Below are positions 1 through 9,816 of a stretch of 64,000 nucleotides of DNA, one piece after another. The position numbers were made by a program, and so were the translations under genes. The DNA lies in contig JAGONM010000002.1 of NCBI GenBank assembly GCA_017993055.1, forward strand, positions 1-64,000, in the 5' to 3' direction. Under the pieces are notes generated by a model. The model was not told the origin of the DNA, did no database searches, and worked only from the letters and a program-made list of their open reading frames with translations. This DNA is from Armatimonadota bacterium. GTDB lineage: Bacteria; Armatimonadota; UBA5829; DTJY01. The stretch's first letter is position 1. Every line of letters begins with the position of its first letter.

Positions 1-5
1 TGGCC

Positions 6-1202
6 GTGCTGGCGCTGATCTTGGCGTTAGCGCCGGCAGCCGTCGCTCAACTTGCCGATGGACAGCCGGCATTCCGTTCCGACGCGCGCCGCACGGGCCG
101 TTCGGTATACGTGGGCACCCATGAGCCCTCCGTGTCCTGGACAGTTGCGACAGGCGGATTCGTGCTCTCGTCTCCCGCCGTCGTGGGTGGCGAGACGATC
201 TACTCCGGGTCTTTCGACAATAGCTTCTACGCGATGAGTCGGTCCGGTTCCGTTCTATGGTCGTATGAGACCTGCGGCCCGATTTCGTCCTCTCCTGCCG
301 TAGCGCGCGACGGCTCCGTCTACGTCGGCTCGCAGGACTGCAACCTGTACGCGTTCGAGTCGAGCGGTTCGCAGAGGTGGGTGCTCCCCGTGGGCCAGGC
401 GGTCGGACTCGGCCCGGCGGCGGTCTATTCGTCTCCCATCATCAGCCCGTCGGGCGCGCTGTACTTCTCCGACGAACAGGGGAGGCTCTATTCCGTCAAC
501 CCGGCTTCGGGGGCTGTCAACTGGCACCGTGCCTTGGGGTCAGGCACTCTCTCATCACCCGCCGTCGGCGACGACGGGAGAATCTACATAGGGAGCAGCG
601 ATGGTATCCTGCGGGCGTTCGATGCGGACGGCTCGCCGGTCTGGGCCTTTCAGGGACAGGGTCAGATGAGCGCGACCCCCTCCATCGGCGATGACGGCAC
701 GATCTACATCGGGACGCTGTCGGGGGCTCTATACGCTGTCAACCCGAACGGATCCCTCAGGTGGACCTACTACGCGCCGCCGAGCATCAGCTCATCTGTC
801 GGCATCGCGCAGGACGGCACTCTGTACTTCGGCTCCTACGACGGCTATCTGCACGCCGTCAGGCCGAACGGCACTCGAAAGTGGACGCACTTCGTGGGGT
901 ACCCGGTGTCGGCGTCGCCGACCATCGACGCCGAAGGGTCGGTCTACTTCGGCACTCACAGTGGCTACCTGCGCTCGCTCGACCCCGGCGGCTCCGTAAG
1001 GTGGAGCATATACATCGGGTCGAAGATTCATTCTTCCTGTGCGATCGGACGCACGGGAACCATCTACTTCGGCGCATACGACAACCGGGTCTATGCAATA
1101 GGCTCAGTGCCGGAGCCGTCATCCCTGGCGCAGTTGATGCTGCTGTGCACGGCCGGCGGTCTAGCTCTCAGACGATATCGTCGCGGGGTTTTTCGGCTCT
1201 GA
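6..1202 (+). CDS. Secreted PQQ-type beta-propeller protein with PEP-CTERM sorting signal (5' end may be cut by the window)
   Basis: The reading frame is open to the window edge, so the GTG at 6 may not be the true start. A hydrophobic stretch ending AVAQ at residues 1-15 looks like the end of a signal peptide. The body has about eight repeats of the type SSPAV..DG.IY.GS.DG.L.A...G...W, characteristic of PQQ-like (YncE/BamB-type) propeller blades. The C-terminus has VPEP at about residue 368, then a hydrophobic helix and an RRYRR cluster: the PEP-CTERM tripartite signal processed by exosortase. Inferred role: an exported, surface-anchored or released propeller protein with no enzymatic assignment. 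PQQ binding itself is not shown. Confidence 0.85.
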   Translation: MLALILALAPAAVAQLADGQPAFRSDARRTGRSVYVGTHEPSVSWTVATGGFVLSSPAVVGGETIYSGSFDNSFYAMSRSGSVLWSYETCGPISSSPAVARDGSVYVGSQDCNLYAFESSGSQRWVLPVGQAVGLGPAAVYSSPIISPSGALYFSDEQGRLYSVNPASGAVNWHRALGSGTLSSPAVGDDGRIYIGSSDGILRAFDADGSPVWAFQGQGQMSATPSIGDDGTIYIGTLSGALYAVNPNGSLRWTYYAPPSISSSVGIAQDGTLYFGSYDGYLHAVRPNGTRKWTHFVGYPVSASPTIDAEGSVYFGTHSGYLRSLDPGGSVRWSIYIGSKIHSSCAIGRTGTIYFGAYDNRVYAIGSVPEPSSLAQLMLLCTAGGLALRRYRRGVFRL

Positions 1203-1219
1203 CGCGTTCAGGGCGCGTG

Positions 1220-1259
1220 AAAAAAGGGACCCCGGTGCAGGTTGGCGCACCGGGGTCCC
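1220..1259 (-). terminator. Rho-independent terminator of the minus-strand subtilisin gene
   Basis: A perfect 13-bp inverted repeat (GGGACCCCGGTGC at 1226-1238, its complement at 1247-1259) with an 8-nt loop. On the minus strand it is followed by six T (1225-1220). It lies 26 bp past the stop of the gene at 1285 and may also slow transcription from the plus-strand gene ending at 1202. Confidence 0.9.
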
Positions 1260-1284
1260 GTTGTGTCTGCAGGAGTCGCGCACG

Positions 1285-4200
1285 CTAAGGAACTGCGTTG
1301 AGCGGCTTGATATCTGCGGTGTTGCGAACCCGGATTACCCGGACGTAAGATGACTCGATCTCCTCGCAGGAGCTTATCCCCGTCACTTGGACGTAAGCGT
1401 CCTCTACAGGAGGAGGTACGCCCCCGCAGAGCACCTTCACGCCCGTCCTGCCTGGTTCGCTCTGCAGCCCCGAACCGTCCTCGAGATAGAAGTAGTTGCC
1501 GGCGGAGTAGGTTACCCGGCCCCAGGTGGTTATCAGCAGCCCGACATTGTTCAAGCCGATCCCCTGCGCGACGCCGGGAGTGTAGGGGCTGAGCTGCCCG
1601 CCTCCCAGATAGCTTCCTCTCAGTCCGAGCGGGCCGGGCATCTGCCCGTTCGACGAGGTGATCTCCACCTTCGACGCCTCGATGCGGCGTTCTCCGCCCG
1701 AGGTGGTGAGCTGGCCGGCGACCGTCACGACGCTCTCGGGCGGCACCGCCTCGGATGTGTCTACCCTGATGCCCGCGAAACGTTCGGCCTCCTCTATGTA
1801 GAAGTACCCGCCCATCTCGTTGGTGCCGGCGGTCACGACCTTGCCCGAGACGCGGACGTCCGAGCCGTCCGGGAGCGTCTTGATGTAGGCGATCCCGGGC
1901 ATGCTGAGCACGGTCCCGTAGAAGTCAATGCCTGTAGTGACGACGTCCGCCGCCACATTTGCCAGTCGCGCGCCGGGAACGATGCTCCAGTACGTCTTCT
2001 GCGCCGAAACGAAGTACTGCCCGGCGTCCACGTTCGATATGGTGAAGATGCCGTTCGAGTCCGTGATCGCCGAGAAGCCCTGCGGTTCGGTAGTCACCGT
2101 CACTCCGGCCACTCCGTGCTCCCCGGAGACCGCCTCGTACTTGTCCGTGCGGAAGCCGTAGGCGTTGAACCCGTCGTCGGACTGCAGGCGGATCGTCAGG
2201 AAGTCCCCCGTGACCCAAACGCTCCACACACCGGAGTATGTTCCCGTGAACGACTCGACGATGTTCCCTCCGCCGTCCAGAATGTCAATGAAATCGAAAC
2301 CGGCCTCCATGTCTATCTCTGCGAAGTGAATCCGGATACGGCTCGTTCCCGGCGGCCCGTTGACTTGATACTGGATGAGCTCGCTGTCCGGATAGGGGTG
2401 CTCGGACTCGATGATCTCAGGATGCTCGGCGGTGGTGCCGGCGGATACCGTTCCGGTTATCGTGCCGGGCGGGAACCCCAGGAAATTCTGGACCGACCCC
2501 GACCCCCCGGGCTGCACCGAGACTGCTTTTCTCATCGGTGAGAACGACCAGTGCGGCAGGGAGGGCGTGAGGGTGTAGTTGACCGGCTCCACGCTGGCGA
2601 AGGTGTAAGTGCCGTCCGGCTGGGAGATCGCCGTTGCTCCGCCGGGCTGAGCCGTAACCGTGACCCCTGCCGCCGGACCCTGTGTGATCACGTCGGTCTC
2701 GTAGCCGTCTATGTGGAACCCATAGTAAGCAGTGCTCTCGTCGGACAAGAGCCGTATCTTCGCCACGTTGCCGGTGGTCACCCATGCCGACCAGTAGTCG
2801 GAAACCTCGCCGGTGAGGGTGTCAAAGACCGTCCCGTCGGCGTCCTCGACGTAGATGTAGTCATAGCCGTTCTGTAGCCATGTCTCATCGAAGTGCACGC
2901 GGATGCGCGTGGCGCTCGGGTGAGCCGCTATGGTGTACACCATGTTCGAGTTGTCGGCATACGGGTGGTCCGAGTCGAGCGAGTAGTTCGTCCTTCCCCC
3001 GACCGCGCGGGCAATCGTCCCGTTGATGCATCCCGGCGCCGCCGAGCCGACGAAGTCCACATCCGCAAGGCCCGTCTCCCCGACGGATACGAGCCGGTTC
3101 TCGGGGGCAAAGGTCCATCCGTCCTTCGAAGGGATGACTATGTAGCTGTGAGACGGCAGGTGGATCGTGTAATCGCCGTTCTGGCTGGTCATCGTGTTGT
3201 AGACGACCCCGCCGTCTGCCATCGTCATGGTGACGCCCGGAACCGGGAATCCCGACGCCGTCGTGACCTTGCCCGCTATGTAGGACCCCGGCAGTTCGCC
3301 CGATACGACCAGCGCGAACGTCTGCGGGCCTTGCGGAACGTTGTTGCCGATGACCGTTATGCGGTAGGTGCCGACGGCGGGAGAAGCGATGTCAACGCTC
3401 TCGACGTTGTTGGTCGTGTCCACCGTGCCGTTACCCAGCACGATCTGCCCGCCCGGTTTCTCGACGCGCAGGTGGAGATCGTTGACCAACTGCTTGCCGG
3501 ACAGCGATCCGGACGGTGGATCCGTCCAGACGAGGGTGACCGAGAACGGTACCGAACTGCCGAGTACGCTGTACTCGAAGATTCGGCTCTGTCCTGTCAA
3601 GAGCCCGGTGCCCTCGTCAACGAACTCCAGCACCTTCGGCGCCGGAGGGTCGAGAGTTGCAGAGAGATTGACGCGGCCCCATCCCTGGACGCTGTTCGGC
3701 CTCGGAGGTACCTCCATCGGTGATGCGTGCTGGCCGGGCGTAAGGTCGGTTGCTCCGTTCAGCAGGGTCGCCTTGATCAGCGCGGCGCTCGGCGTCACCC
3801 CGCGGTTCTCGATGTAATGCTGTCTCACGAGGGCCGCGGTGCCGGCCACCATCGGCGTGGACATGCTGGTCCCGCCCCAGAAGATGTAATCGGGGTTATA
3901 GAGCATCCAGCCCGTCACGCCGGGAACGGCATGCGTCCGCGCGGACAGGATATTGGTGCCCGGAGCGCAGATGTCCGGCTTGATGCGCCCGTCCACGCAC
4001 GGTCCGCGGCTGCTCCACGAGGCCATGCCCTGCGCGTTGTCGGAGATATAGTCGTTTCGAAGCGGGGCCACCGGGAAGTCTCCCGGCCAGGCGTCGCCGT
4101 ATCTGGTGTTCCAGCCGTCCGATCGGACGTTTTCGGTCGCGCCCACGGCGATGCAGTTCTTCGCGGTTGCCGGCGCGTAGGCCTGCCCGAGGTCCGTCAC

Positions 4201-5331
4201 CCCGTCGCTGTTCCCGTCTCTTCCGTCATTGCCCATAGGGAATACCGCAATGAAGTCCCGGTGCGCGTTGATGAACTCATCAACCTGCTGCGAATAGAAG
4301 GTGTACTTGCCGCTTACGGGCGATCCCCAACTGTCGTTGTGAACGCGGGCTCCGAGGTCGTATGTAGGCTGGAATAGCGTCGAGAGCACAAGCGGAGGGT
4401 AGACGAATCCACTGGTGTCGCCGATCGACTGGACCACGATGCCCGCCTCGGGGGCGACGCCGGCGAAAGATGTGTCGTAAGAGTGCTGCCCGGGGTTGCT
4501 GCCTGATAGCGCCCCGGACCCCGTCGCCACGCCGATCGAGTGTGTGCCGTGCCCGGTGGGGTCGCTCCAATCGTCCTGGCGGCGGAGGGCGAACGCGGCC
4601 AGGATTCTGTTCGCGAAATCTGCGCTCATTGTGGACTGGCTGCCCGTGTCGAGACCCGAGTCCGCGAAGGCGATGACCTGTCCCGCGCCGTAGAGCCCGA
4701 TCCGCTCGCGGACGTCGTGCACACCGATGATACCCTGCGCCACGTTGTTGACCGGCCTCGGCTGAACCCACGGCTCGATCCACTCCACGGATTCAAGGCT
4801 CGCGAGGGCGTCCAGTGAGTTCGCCGGCAGAGCCGCCAGGAGATATCTGTCCGACGCCCCTGCCGACGCCAGCATCGAGCCTCCGGCTCCCTTCACGAAG
4901 CTTTCCACGGCCGACGGCGATTCATCCCGGAAGATCTTGATCGCTACCTCGACGCTGCCCGCTCCTTCCGCTTTGAGCGAGGCGTCTTTCCGATGCTCGG
5001 GCTTGACCCGCTGGACCCATCTCACGGACTCCAGGGCCATGACGCGGCCGATCTGAGCCCGGTTCATCTTCGCGACGAAACCGTAGTCAGGCAGGTAATC
5101 GCCCAGCTTGATGCCGAGTTGCTCGACTTCCTGTTTCCATGCGTCCTTGACCGGCCCCGCGAACTGGATGACGTAGTAACCCGCATGAGATGCTCCCGCT
5201 TCGAGCTTGAACTGAGTCTTCTCAGGGGGATGAATGGTCTCCGCCCGAAAGAATATCGGCGCTGAGAAGGCAGGGAGGAGTGCGCAACAGAGTATAAGCA
5301 TTGCGGCAATGGACGTTGCGATTCGCTTCAT
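1285..5331 (-). CDS. Large secreted subtilisin-family (S8) serine protease with CUB-like, CarboxypepD_reg-like and C-terminal OB-like modules
   Basis: 1348 aa from ATG 5331 (MKRIATS), which begins a signal peptide of about 24 residues. An open frame continues upstream but is not protein-like and covers the promoter. Residues ~40-195 look like a fervidolysin-type propeptide. The S8 triad is visible: D224 (FADSG), H261 (GHGTH) and S489 (GGTSMSTP), with N368 as probable oxyanion residue. Downstream are carboxypeptidase-regulatory-like beta domains alternating with two copies of a CUB-like domain, each beginning near a SDHPY/SEHPY motif. The last ~200 residues form a module also found in the proteins at 28651 and 41259 of this window. 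Probable role: extracellular protein degradation. Expressed from an extended -10 promoter at 5362-5369. Confidence 0.93.
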   Translation of the reverse strand: MKRIATSIAAMLILCCALLPAFSAPIFFRAETIHPPEKTQFKLEAGASHAGYYVIQFAGPVKDAWKQEVEQLGIKLGDYLPDYGFVAKMNRAQIGRVMALESVRWVQRVKPEHRKDASLKAEGAGSVEVAIKIFRDESPSAVESFVKGAGGSMLASAGASDRYLLAALPANSLDALASLESVEWIEPWVQPRPVNNVAQGIIGVHDVRERIGLYGAGQVIAFADSGLDTGSQSTMSADFANRILAAFALRRQDDWSDPTGHGTHSIGVATGSGALSGSNPGQHSYDTSFAGVAPEAGIVVQSIGDTSGFVYPPLVLSTLFQPTYDLGARVHNDSWGSPVSGKYTFYSQQVDEFINAHRDFIAVFPMGNDGRDGNSDGVTDLGQAYAPATAKNCIAVGATENVRSDGWNTRYGDAWPGDFPVAPLRNDYISDNAQGMASWSSRGPCVDGRIKPDICAPGTNILSARTHAVPGVTGWMLYNPDYIFWGGTSMSTPMVAGTAALVRQHYIENRGVTPSAALIKATLLNGATDLTPGQHASPMEVPPRPNSVQGWGRVNLSATLDPPAPKVLEFVDEGTGLLTGQSRIFEYSVLGSSVPFSVTLVWTDPPSGSLSGKQLVNDLHLRVEKPGGQIVLGNGTVDTTNNVESVDIASPAVGTYRITVIGNNVPQGPQTFALVVSGELPGSYIAGKVTTASGFPVPGVTMTMADGGVVYNTMTSQNGDYTIHLPSHSYIVIPSKDGWTFAPENRLVSVGETGLADVDFVGSAAPGCINGTIARAVGGRTNYSLDSDHPYADNSNMVYTIAAHPSATRIRVHFDETWLQNGYDYIYVEDADGTVFDTLTGEVSDYWSAWVTTGNVAKIRLLSDESTAYYGFHIDGYETDVITQGPAAGVTVTAQPGGATAISQPDGTYTFASVEPVNYTLTPSLPHWSFSPMRKAVSVQPGGSGSVQNFLGFPPGTITGTVSAGTTAEHPEIIESEHPYPDSELIQYQVNGPPGTSRIRIHFAEIDMEAGFDFIDILDGGGNIVESFTGTYSGVWSVWVTGDFLTIRLQSDDGFNAYGFRTDKYEAVSGEHGVAGVTVTTEPQGFSAITDSNGIFTISNVDAGQYFVSAQKTYWSIVPGARLANVAADVVTTGIDFYGTVLSMPGIAYIKTLPDGSDVRVSGKVVTAGTNEMGGYFYIEEAERFAGIRVDTSEAVPPESVVTVAGQLTTSGGERRIEASKVEITSSNGQMPGPLGLRGSYLGGGQLSPYTPGVAQGIGLNNVGLLITTWGRVTYSAGNYFYLEDGSGLQSEPGRTGVKVLCGGVPPPVEDAYVQVTGISSCEEIESSYVRVIRVRNTADIKPLNAVP

Positions 5332-5361
5332 GGTTCGCCTCACGACGTGTCGGTAGGTAAC

Positions 5362-5369
5362 ATTATACC
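5362..5369 (-). promoter_or_regulatory. Extended -10 promoter of the subtilisin gene
   Basis: On the minus strand the sequence TGGTATAAT gives a perfect TATAAT (5367-5362) with an upstream TG dinucleotide. No good -35 is visible at 17 bp, as is usual for extended -10 promoters. Predicted start near 5355, about 24 nt before the ATG at 5331. Confidence 0.65.
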
Positions 5370-5605
5370 ACAGGATTAGACAGGTTGATTGTATAATAAC
5401 CAACCGTGCACTAGCATCCAGGCGTGATCGGCCGCTCGGGTCTTGCCGGCCTTGCACAGGGACGCCGACTTCCTGATGAGCTTGTACCCACCGCTTGCCG
5501 CAGTCTAAACCGAAAAACAAAATAAACAATAGAAAGTTTGTAAAGTCTGCCGACCCGTGATCGGGAGTGCGGAGTGCGCGTTCCGACCGGGGAATCGGAT
5601 GAGGG

Positions 5606-6991
5606 TCAGTGTGCGGGACTGGCAGTCGGTTCGTCGCCCGCGAACCGGTCCCTCGCCAGATGCGCGGCGCGATCCTTGTCGTCGGGGGCAAGTCTGCCCT
5701 CGATGACTTCGTCGCAGAGAAAGTCCTTCACCTCGGCGACCTTCGGGCCCGGGGGGAGGTCGAGCAGTTCCATGATCTCGCGTCCGTCGAGGGGGCTCTC
5801 CAACTCCTCCACCTTGACCTTCAGGAGGATGTTCTCGATACGCTCCGTCAGTTCGTTCAGGCCCTCCAGCGAGGGGTGGGGGCTTGATCCGAGTCTGTCG
5901 GCATACGCGAGCGCCATCAGGTCGGCCATGTCCGCGCCCGCGTCCCGCATGAGCCGCTTCACGGCCGAGTCTCTCCACTCGCTTCGGTACTCGCCGATGC
6001 GCATGTGCATGTGGACCAGCTTCACCACTCTGCCGGTGTCGCTTGCCGGGAACCGCAGCCTGGTCAGGATCTTCCGAGCGGTTCTGGCGCTCAGGTCTTC
6101 GTGCCCGTAGAAATGGATCACCCCATCGGGGCCGACCGTCCGGGTGCGGGGTTTGCCCGTGTCGTGGAAGAGTATCGCCAGCCGCAGGACGAGGCCCGCC
6201 TGTCTTGGGAGCGAGTCAAGCGCGCGAAGCGTGTGGTTCCACACGTCCCAGACATGAAGCCCCTTCTGCTCGACCCCCTGCATCTCCAGGAGTTCCGGCG
6301 CAAACTGCTTCAGCAGGCCGTTCTCGGAGAGCATGTTCAGCCCGCGGTCGGGGTCGTCGCTCAGGACGATCTTGGCGAACTCGTCGCGAATCCGCTCCTT
6401 GCTGATGATGCTCAACCGCCCGGCGTCGCGCACAATCGCTTCGCGGGTTGCCTCCTCGATCTCGAACGCGAACCGTACTGCGAAGCGGACGGCGCGGAGC
6501 ATCCTGAGCGGATCGTCGTAGAAGGTCGTCTGCGGCTCGGTCGGCGTGCGGATGATCCCCGCCTCGATGTCGGCGTGCGCTCTCCCGGTGAGGTCCAGCA
6601 CCTCGCCGGTGTGCAGGTGTTCCAGCAGAGTGTTGATCGTGAAGTCTCGGCGCATCACGTCGTCGAGTAAACTTGCGGGCGCGACCTGGGGCTTTCGGCT
6701 GTCGGGAACGTAGCTCTCGCTCCGCGCGCTGACCAGCTCAACCGCGTGCCCCTCGATCCTTACCATCGCCGTACCGAAGCGGGGGTACGTGACCGGCCGA
6801 TGCTCCGTGATGCCCTTCTTGTGCAGGTACCGCGCAAACGACAGGGCGTCGCCCTCCAATACGATGTCCACATCCTCGGTCGGCGGGCGGCCCATGAACT
6901 TGTCGCGCACGATACCGCCGACGAGGAACAGATTCCCCTCGTACTCCGTGCCGCGCGTCTCGTTTCTGATCCTCTCGATCGCCGGGTTCAT
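5606..6991 (-). CDS. cca: CCA-adding enzyme / poly(A) polymerase family nucleotidyltransferase with HD domain
   Basis: 461 aa. The class II nucleotidyltransferase head has the GG-x-x-RD motif (G25, G26, R29, D30) and the paired metal-binding acids D40 and D42 (EDVDIV), followed by the RNA-binding region with RRDFTIN and [12 protein letters not shown]. An HD motif (H276-D277, in FHDTGKPRT) marks a C-terminal HD domain, as in E. coli-type Cca. Role: adds or repairs the 3' CCA of tRNA, or adds A residues if the lineage divides the two activities between paralogues; specificity cannot be read from sequence alone. The predicted promoter lies so close that the mRNA may be leaderless. Confidence 0.9.
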   Translation of the reverse strand: MNPAIERIRNETRGTEYEGNLFLVGGIVRDKFMGRPPTEDVDIVLEGDALSFARYLHKKGITEHRPVTYPRFGTAMVRIEGHAVELVSARSESYVPDSRKPQVAPASLLDDVMRRDFTINTLLEHLHTGEVLDLTGRAHADIEAGIIRTPTEPQTTFYDDPLRMLRAVRFAVRFAFEIEEATREAIVRDAGRLSIISKERIRDEFAKIVLSDDPDRGLNMLSENGLLKQFAPELLEMQGVEQKGLHVWDVWNHTLRALDSLPRQAGLVLRLAILFHDTGKPRTRTVGPDGVIHFYGHEDLSARTARKILTRLRFPASDTGRVVKLVHMHMRIGEYRSEWRDSAVKRLMRDAGADMADLMALAYADRLGSSPHPSLEGLNELTERIENILLKVKVEELESPLDGREIMELLDLPPGPKVAEVKDFLCDEVIEGRLAPDDKDRAAHLARDRFAGDEPTASPAH

Positions 6992-6999
6992 CTGTCGTC

Positions 7000-7028
7000 A
7001 GTATAGGCGGCGGATGGTCCGCAGTCAA
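7000..7028 (-). promoter_or_regulatory. Sigma70-type promoter TTGACT-17-TATACT for the cca-type gene
   Basis: Minus strand: -35 TTGACT at 7028-7023, 17-bp spacer, -10 TATACT at 7005-7000. Only 8 nt separate the -10 from the ATG at 6991, so transcription should start at or within 1-2 nt of the start codon. The same pair of hexamers with the same spacing occurs at 26555-26583 beside the second copy of the structured element. Confidence 0.65.
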
Positions 7029-7034
7029 CCGGGC

Positions 7035-7208
7035 GGGTGCATCTGCCCAGAGTGGGCCAACCTCTCGCTATGCCACTAGAGTAGCCGCTTGAGGAGAACG
7101 GTTGGCCGGTCTGCCAAGGCCCCTAGGCCCCAGCCGTCTAGTCTCGAGTAGGTTTCTCTGGAAACCATATCGAGAGACGGCCGCCACCCACTCAGCTCCA
7201 AGGCGCCC
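7035..7208 (+). ncRNA. Structured repeat element, copy A (candidate ncRNA or regulatory fold; class unknown)
   Basis: About 174 nt that folds extensively: GGGTGC (7035-7040) can pair with GCGCCC (7203-7208, one G-U); CTCTCG (7062-7067) with CGAGAG (7171-7176); hairpins CCCAGAGTGGG (7046-7056), CTAGAGTAG (7076-7084) and GGTTTC-TCTG-GAAACC (7151-7166). Long blocks are shared with copy B at 26598-26772, including GAGAACGGTTG, GTCTGCC and CGAGAGACGG, while the hairpin arms differ but still pair. G-U pairs favour the plus strand as the RNA strand. No known RNA family could be assigned by eye. Confidence 0.5.
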
Positions 7209-7216
7209 CGACCGGG

Positions 7217-7252
7217 AAGGAGTATGAGCATGGGTGAGAGTATGAGTACGAT
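7217..7252 (+). repeat. GAGTAY-type short repeat in the leader of the ABC ATPase gene
   Basis: Between an AAGGAG (7217-7222) and the ATG at 7253 lie repeats of the GAGTATGAG/GAGTACGA type. The same hexanucleotide theme precedes glmU (40980-41022) and the creatininase gene (48072-48089). Confidence 0.55.
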
Positions 7253-8764
7253 ATGGAAACCGTTCCCGCAGTCGAGATGCGCCGGATCACCAAGAGATTC
7301 CCCGGGGTGCTTGCGAATGATGACGTGGACTTCTCGGCCTCGTTTGGCGAGGTCCACGCGCTCGTGGGCGAGAACGGCGCCGGCAAGTCCACCCTCATGA
7401 ACGTCCTCTACGGCATGCACCGCCCGGACGCCGGAGAGATAAGGCTCTCCAGGCAGGCGGTCGAGATCGGCTCGCCTCACGACTCGATCGCGCGGGGCGT
7501 GGGTATGGTCCACCAGCATTTCACGCTCGTTCACGCGTTCACCGCCCTGGAGAACATCATGCTCGGCGCGGAGCCGGTCAGGCACGGGCGGACCGACTAC
7601 CGGTCGGCCAGGGAGCGGGCGTCCGGCATCTGCAGGCGTTTCGAGCTTGCTCTCGATCTCGACGCGCGGGTCGCCGATCTCTCCGTATCCGCCCGGCAGA
7701 AGACCGAAATCCTGAAGGCGCTCTACCGCGAAGCCCGGATACTCATACTCGACGAGCCGACGAGCGTCCTGACCCCTCAGGATTCCGACAGCCTTCTGGC
7801 GATGCTTCGCGGCATGGCCGACAACGGTATGTGCGTAATCGTGATCACCCACAAGCTCGCCGAGGTGATGGCCCACTCCGACCGCGTGACTGTTCTGCGC
7901 AAGGGCAGAAACATCGCCTCCGTGGAAACGAGTTCCACGACCGCGGACGATCTCGCCCACCTGATGGTCGGGGGAAGTGCATCGGCGAAGACACCGGTCG
8001 GCAGGGCCGTTCCGGGCGATGCGCTGATCAGCGTGTCGGGTCTCACCGTCCCAGGCTACAAGGGCCTTCCTGCCGTGGATGCCGTCAGCTTCGATGTGAG
8101 ATCAGGGGAGATCCTCGGCGTCGCGGGCGTGGACGGCAACGGCCAGCGCGAACTCGCGGAGGCGCTGATCGGACTGAGGCGGTCTTCCGGGCGGATCGTC
8201 CTCGACGGTCGCGACATCGCGCGCATGCCCGTGCGCGAACGGCTCGCAGCCGGGATCGCGTTCGTCCCGGAGGACCCCCGGCGTGACGCGCTCGTGGACG
8301 AGTGTTCGGTCGAGGAGAACGCGATGCTCGGCGCGCATGCGCGGGCGCCTTTCTCCCGGCGGGGGCTGCTGGACCTCAGGGCGGCGCGCCAGCACGTGCT
8401 GCAGGTCATCGAGCGGTTCGACGTGCGGGCTTCGGGGCCGGGGATGCCCGCGAGCCACCTCTCCGGCGGAAACCGGCAGAAGCTCGTTCTGGGGCGTGCC
8501 CTTAGCGTCGAGCCGAAGCTGCTGATAGCCTGCCAGCCCGCCCAGGGCCTTGACGTCGGGGCCGCCGCCGAAGTTCACCTGGCACTGACGCAGGCCCGTG
8601 ATCGGGGGGCTGCCCTATTCCTTATATCTTACGATCTCGACGAGGTTCTCTCGCTCTCAGACCGGGTGATGGTGATGCGCGGGGGCCGAGTGGCAGGTAT
8701 GATCGACCGCTCGCAGGCCGACCGGGAGACCGTAGGCGCGATGATGCTGGGGGCCGGGCAATGA
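7253..8764 (+). CDS. ABC transporter ATP-binding protein, BMP/nucleoside or simple-sugar type (double ATPase)
   Basis: 503 aa with two fused ATPase domains. The first has Walker A GENGAGKST (residues 39-47), the motif VGMVHQHFTL and Walker B ILILDEPTSVL. The second has a degenerate Walker A (GVDGNGQ), signature LSGGNRQK near residue 402 and no clear Walker B (LLIACQPAQGLD). This layout and wording match the YufO/NupO family of nucleoside importers rather than XylG. The next gene overlaps by 4 bp (ATGA) and encodes a matching permease. The start is not supported by a strong Shine-Dalgarno sequence; the leader has GAGTAT/GAGTAC repeats instead. A second permease and a BMP lipoprotein are not found nearby. 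Confidence 0.9.
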   Translation: METVPAVEMRRITKRFPGVLANDDVDFSASFGEVHALVGENGAGKSTLMNVLYGMHRPDAGEIRLSRQAVEIGSPHDSIARGVGMVHQHFTLVHAFTALENIMLGAEPVRHGRTDYRSARERASGICRRFELALDLDARVADLSVSARQKTEILKALYREARILILDEPTSVLTPQDSDSLLAMLRGMADNGMCVIVITHKLAEVMAHSDRVTVLRKGRNIASVETSSTTADDLAHLMVGGSASAKTPVGRAVPGDALISVSGLTVPGYKGLPAVDAVSFDVRSGEILGVAGVDGNGQRELAEALIGLRRSSGRIVLDGRDIARMPVRERLAAGIAFVPEDPRRDALVDECSVEENAMLGAHARAPFSRRGLLDLRAARQHVLQVIERFDVRASGPGMPASHLSGGNRQKLVLGRALSVEPKLLIACQPAQGLDVGAAAEVHLALTQARDRGAALFLISYDLDEVLSLSDRVMVMRGGRVAGMIDRSQADRETVGAMMLGAGQ

Positions 8765-9783
8765 GCGTTCGGGGAGGCGTGAGGAGTTTGATCTCGCCGT
8801 TGATCGCCCTTGCGGCAGGTTTCATCGTGGCTTCCTTGGCGATCCTGATCTCGGGCGGGGACCCGATCGCCTCGTTCCAGGCGATGTTCTCCTCCGCGCT
8901 CGGAAGCCCGACGGCGGTGGGCGAGACTCTCGTAAAGACGATCCCCCTGGCGCTGACCGGCTTGGCGGTCGCAATCGGACTCCGAGCGGGGCTGTTCAAC
9001 ATCGGCGCGGAGGGTCAGCTTCTGGTCGGCGCGCTCGCCGCCGCCTGGGTCGGGTACGCTGTCAGTCTGCCCGCCCTCATCCATATCCCGCTGTGTCTCG
9101 CCGCGGGTGTCACCGGCGGAGCGCTCTGGGCCTTCCTTCCCGGAATCCTCCGAGCGAAACGCGGGGTACACGAGGTCATCACGACCATCATGTTGAACTA
9201 TATCGCGTTCTACCTGACGCACTACCTGGTGACCACCCGCATGCAGGATGTCGCTACGATGGCGCCGCAGACGCCGGAGATGCACGTCACGGCGCGGCTC
9301 GGCATGCTCGCAGAGCGGTCCGGCCTGCACTGGGGCATACTGATCGCGGTTCTCGCCGTCATCGGGTTCCGATTCATGATGTCGAGGAGCGTGTTCGGAT
9401 ACGAGTTGAGGACGGTGGGGCTCAATCCGGACGCCGCGCGGACGGCGGGCATCAGCGTGCCCGGTACGATGGTCAAGGCAATGCTGATGAGCGGAGCGCT
9501 GGCCGGGATCGCGGGCGCAGTCGAAGTGATGGGCGTTCATCACAAGTTCTACGATCAGTTTTCGCCGGGCTATGGTTTCGACAGCATCGCGGTCGCGTTC
9601 CTCGGGAACAGCGCGGCAATCGGCACGGCGTTCTCGGCCCTGCTCTTCGGGGCGCTGAAGAACGGCGCGGTCGGCATGCAGATTGTGACCGATACGCCGA
9701 AGGAGATCGTGACGATCATCCAGGCGGTGGTGATCGTGTTTGCGGGGTTGAGATGCTTGAGGCCGGGGGCCGGCCGTCGTTGA
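8761..9783 (+). CDS. ABC transporter permease, nucleoside/BMP type (YufP/NupP-like)
   Basis: 340 aa, strongly hydrophobic, with about nine membrane segments. Signature stretches of the branched-chain/BMP-type permease family are visible: LRAGLFNIGAEGQLLVGAL near residue 80 and HEVITTIMLNYIAFY near 137. It overlaps the ATPase gene by 4 bp, so the two are translationally coupled and should form one transporter. Family members normally work as a heterodimer of two permeases; the expected second permease is missing, since the following frame encodes an unrelated soluble protein. The transporter may therefore be a homodimer, or be completed by a gene elsewhere. Confidence 0.9.
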   Translation: MSVRGGVRSLISPLIALAAGFIVASLAILISGGDPIASFQAMFSSALGSPTAVGETLVKTIPLALTGLAVAIGLRAGLFNIGAEGQLLVGALAAAWVGYAVSLPALIHIPLCLAAGVTGGALWAFLPGILRAKRGVHEVITTIMLNYIAFYLTHYLVTTRMQDVATMAPQTPEMHVTARLGMLAERSGLHWGILIAVLAVIGFRFMMSRSVFGYELRTVGLNPDAARTAGISVPGTMVKAMLMSGALAGIAGAVEVMGVHHKFYDQFSPGYGFDSIAVAFLGNSAAIGTAFSALLFGALKNGAVGMQIVTDTPKEIVTIIQAVVIVFAGLRCLRPGAGRR

Positions 9784-9816
9784 GATCGAGCGTTGCGCCA
9801 AATCGGAGGTAGTGAT

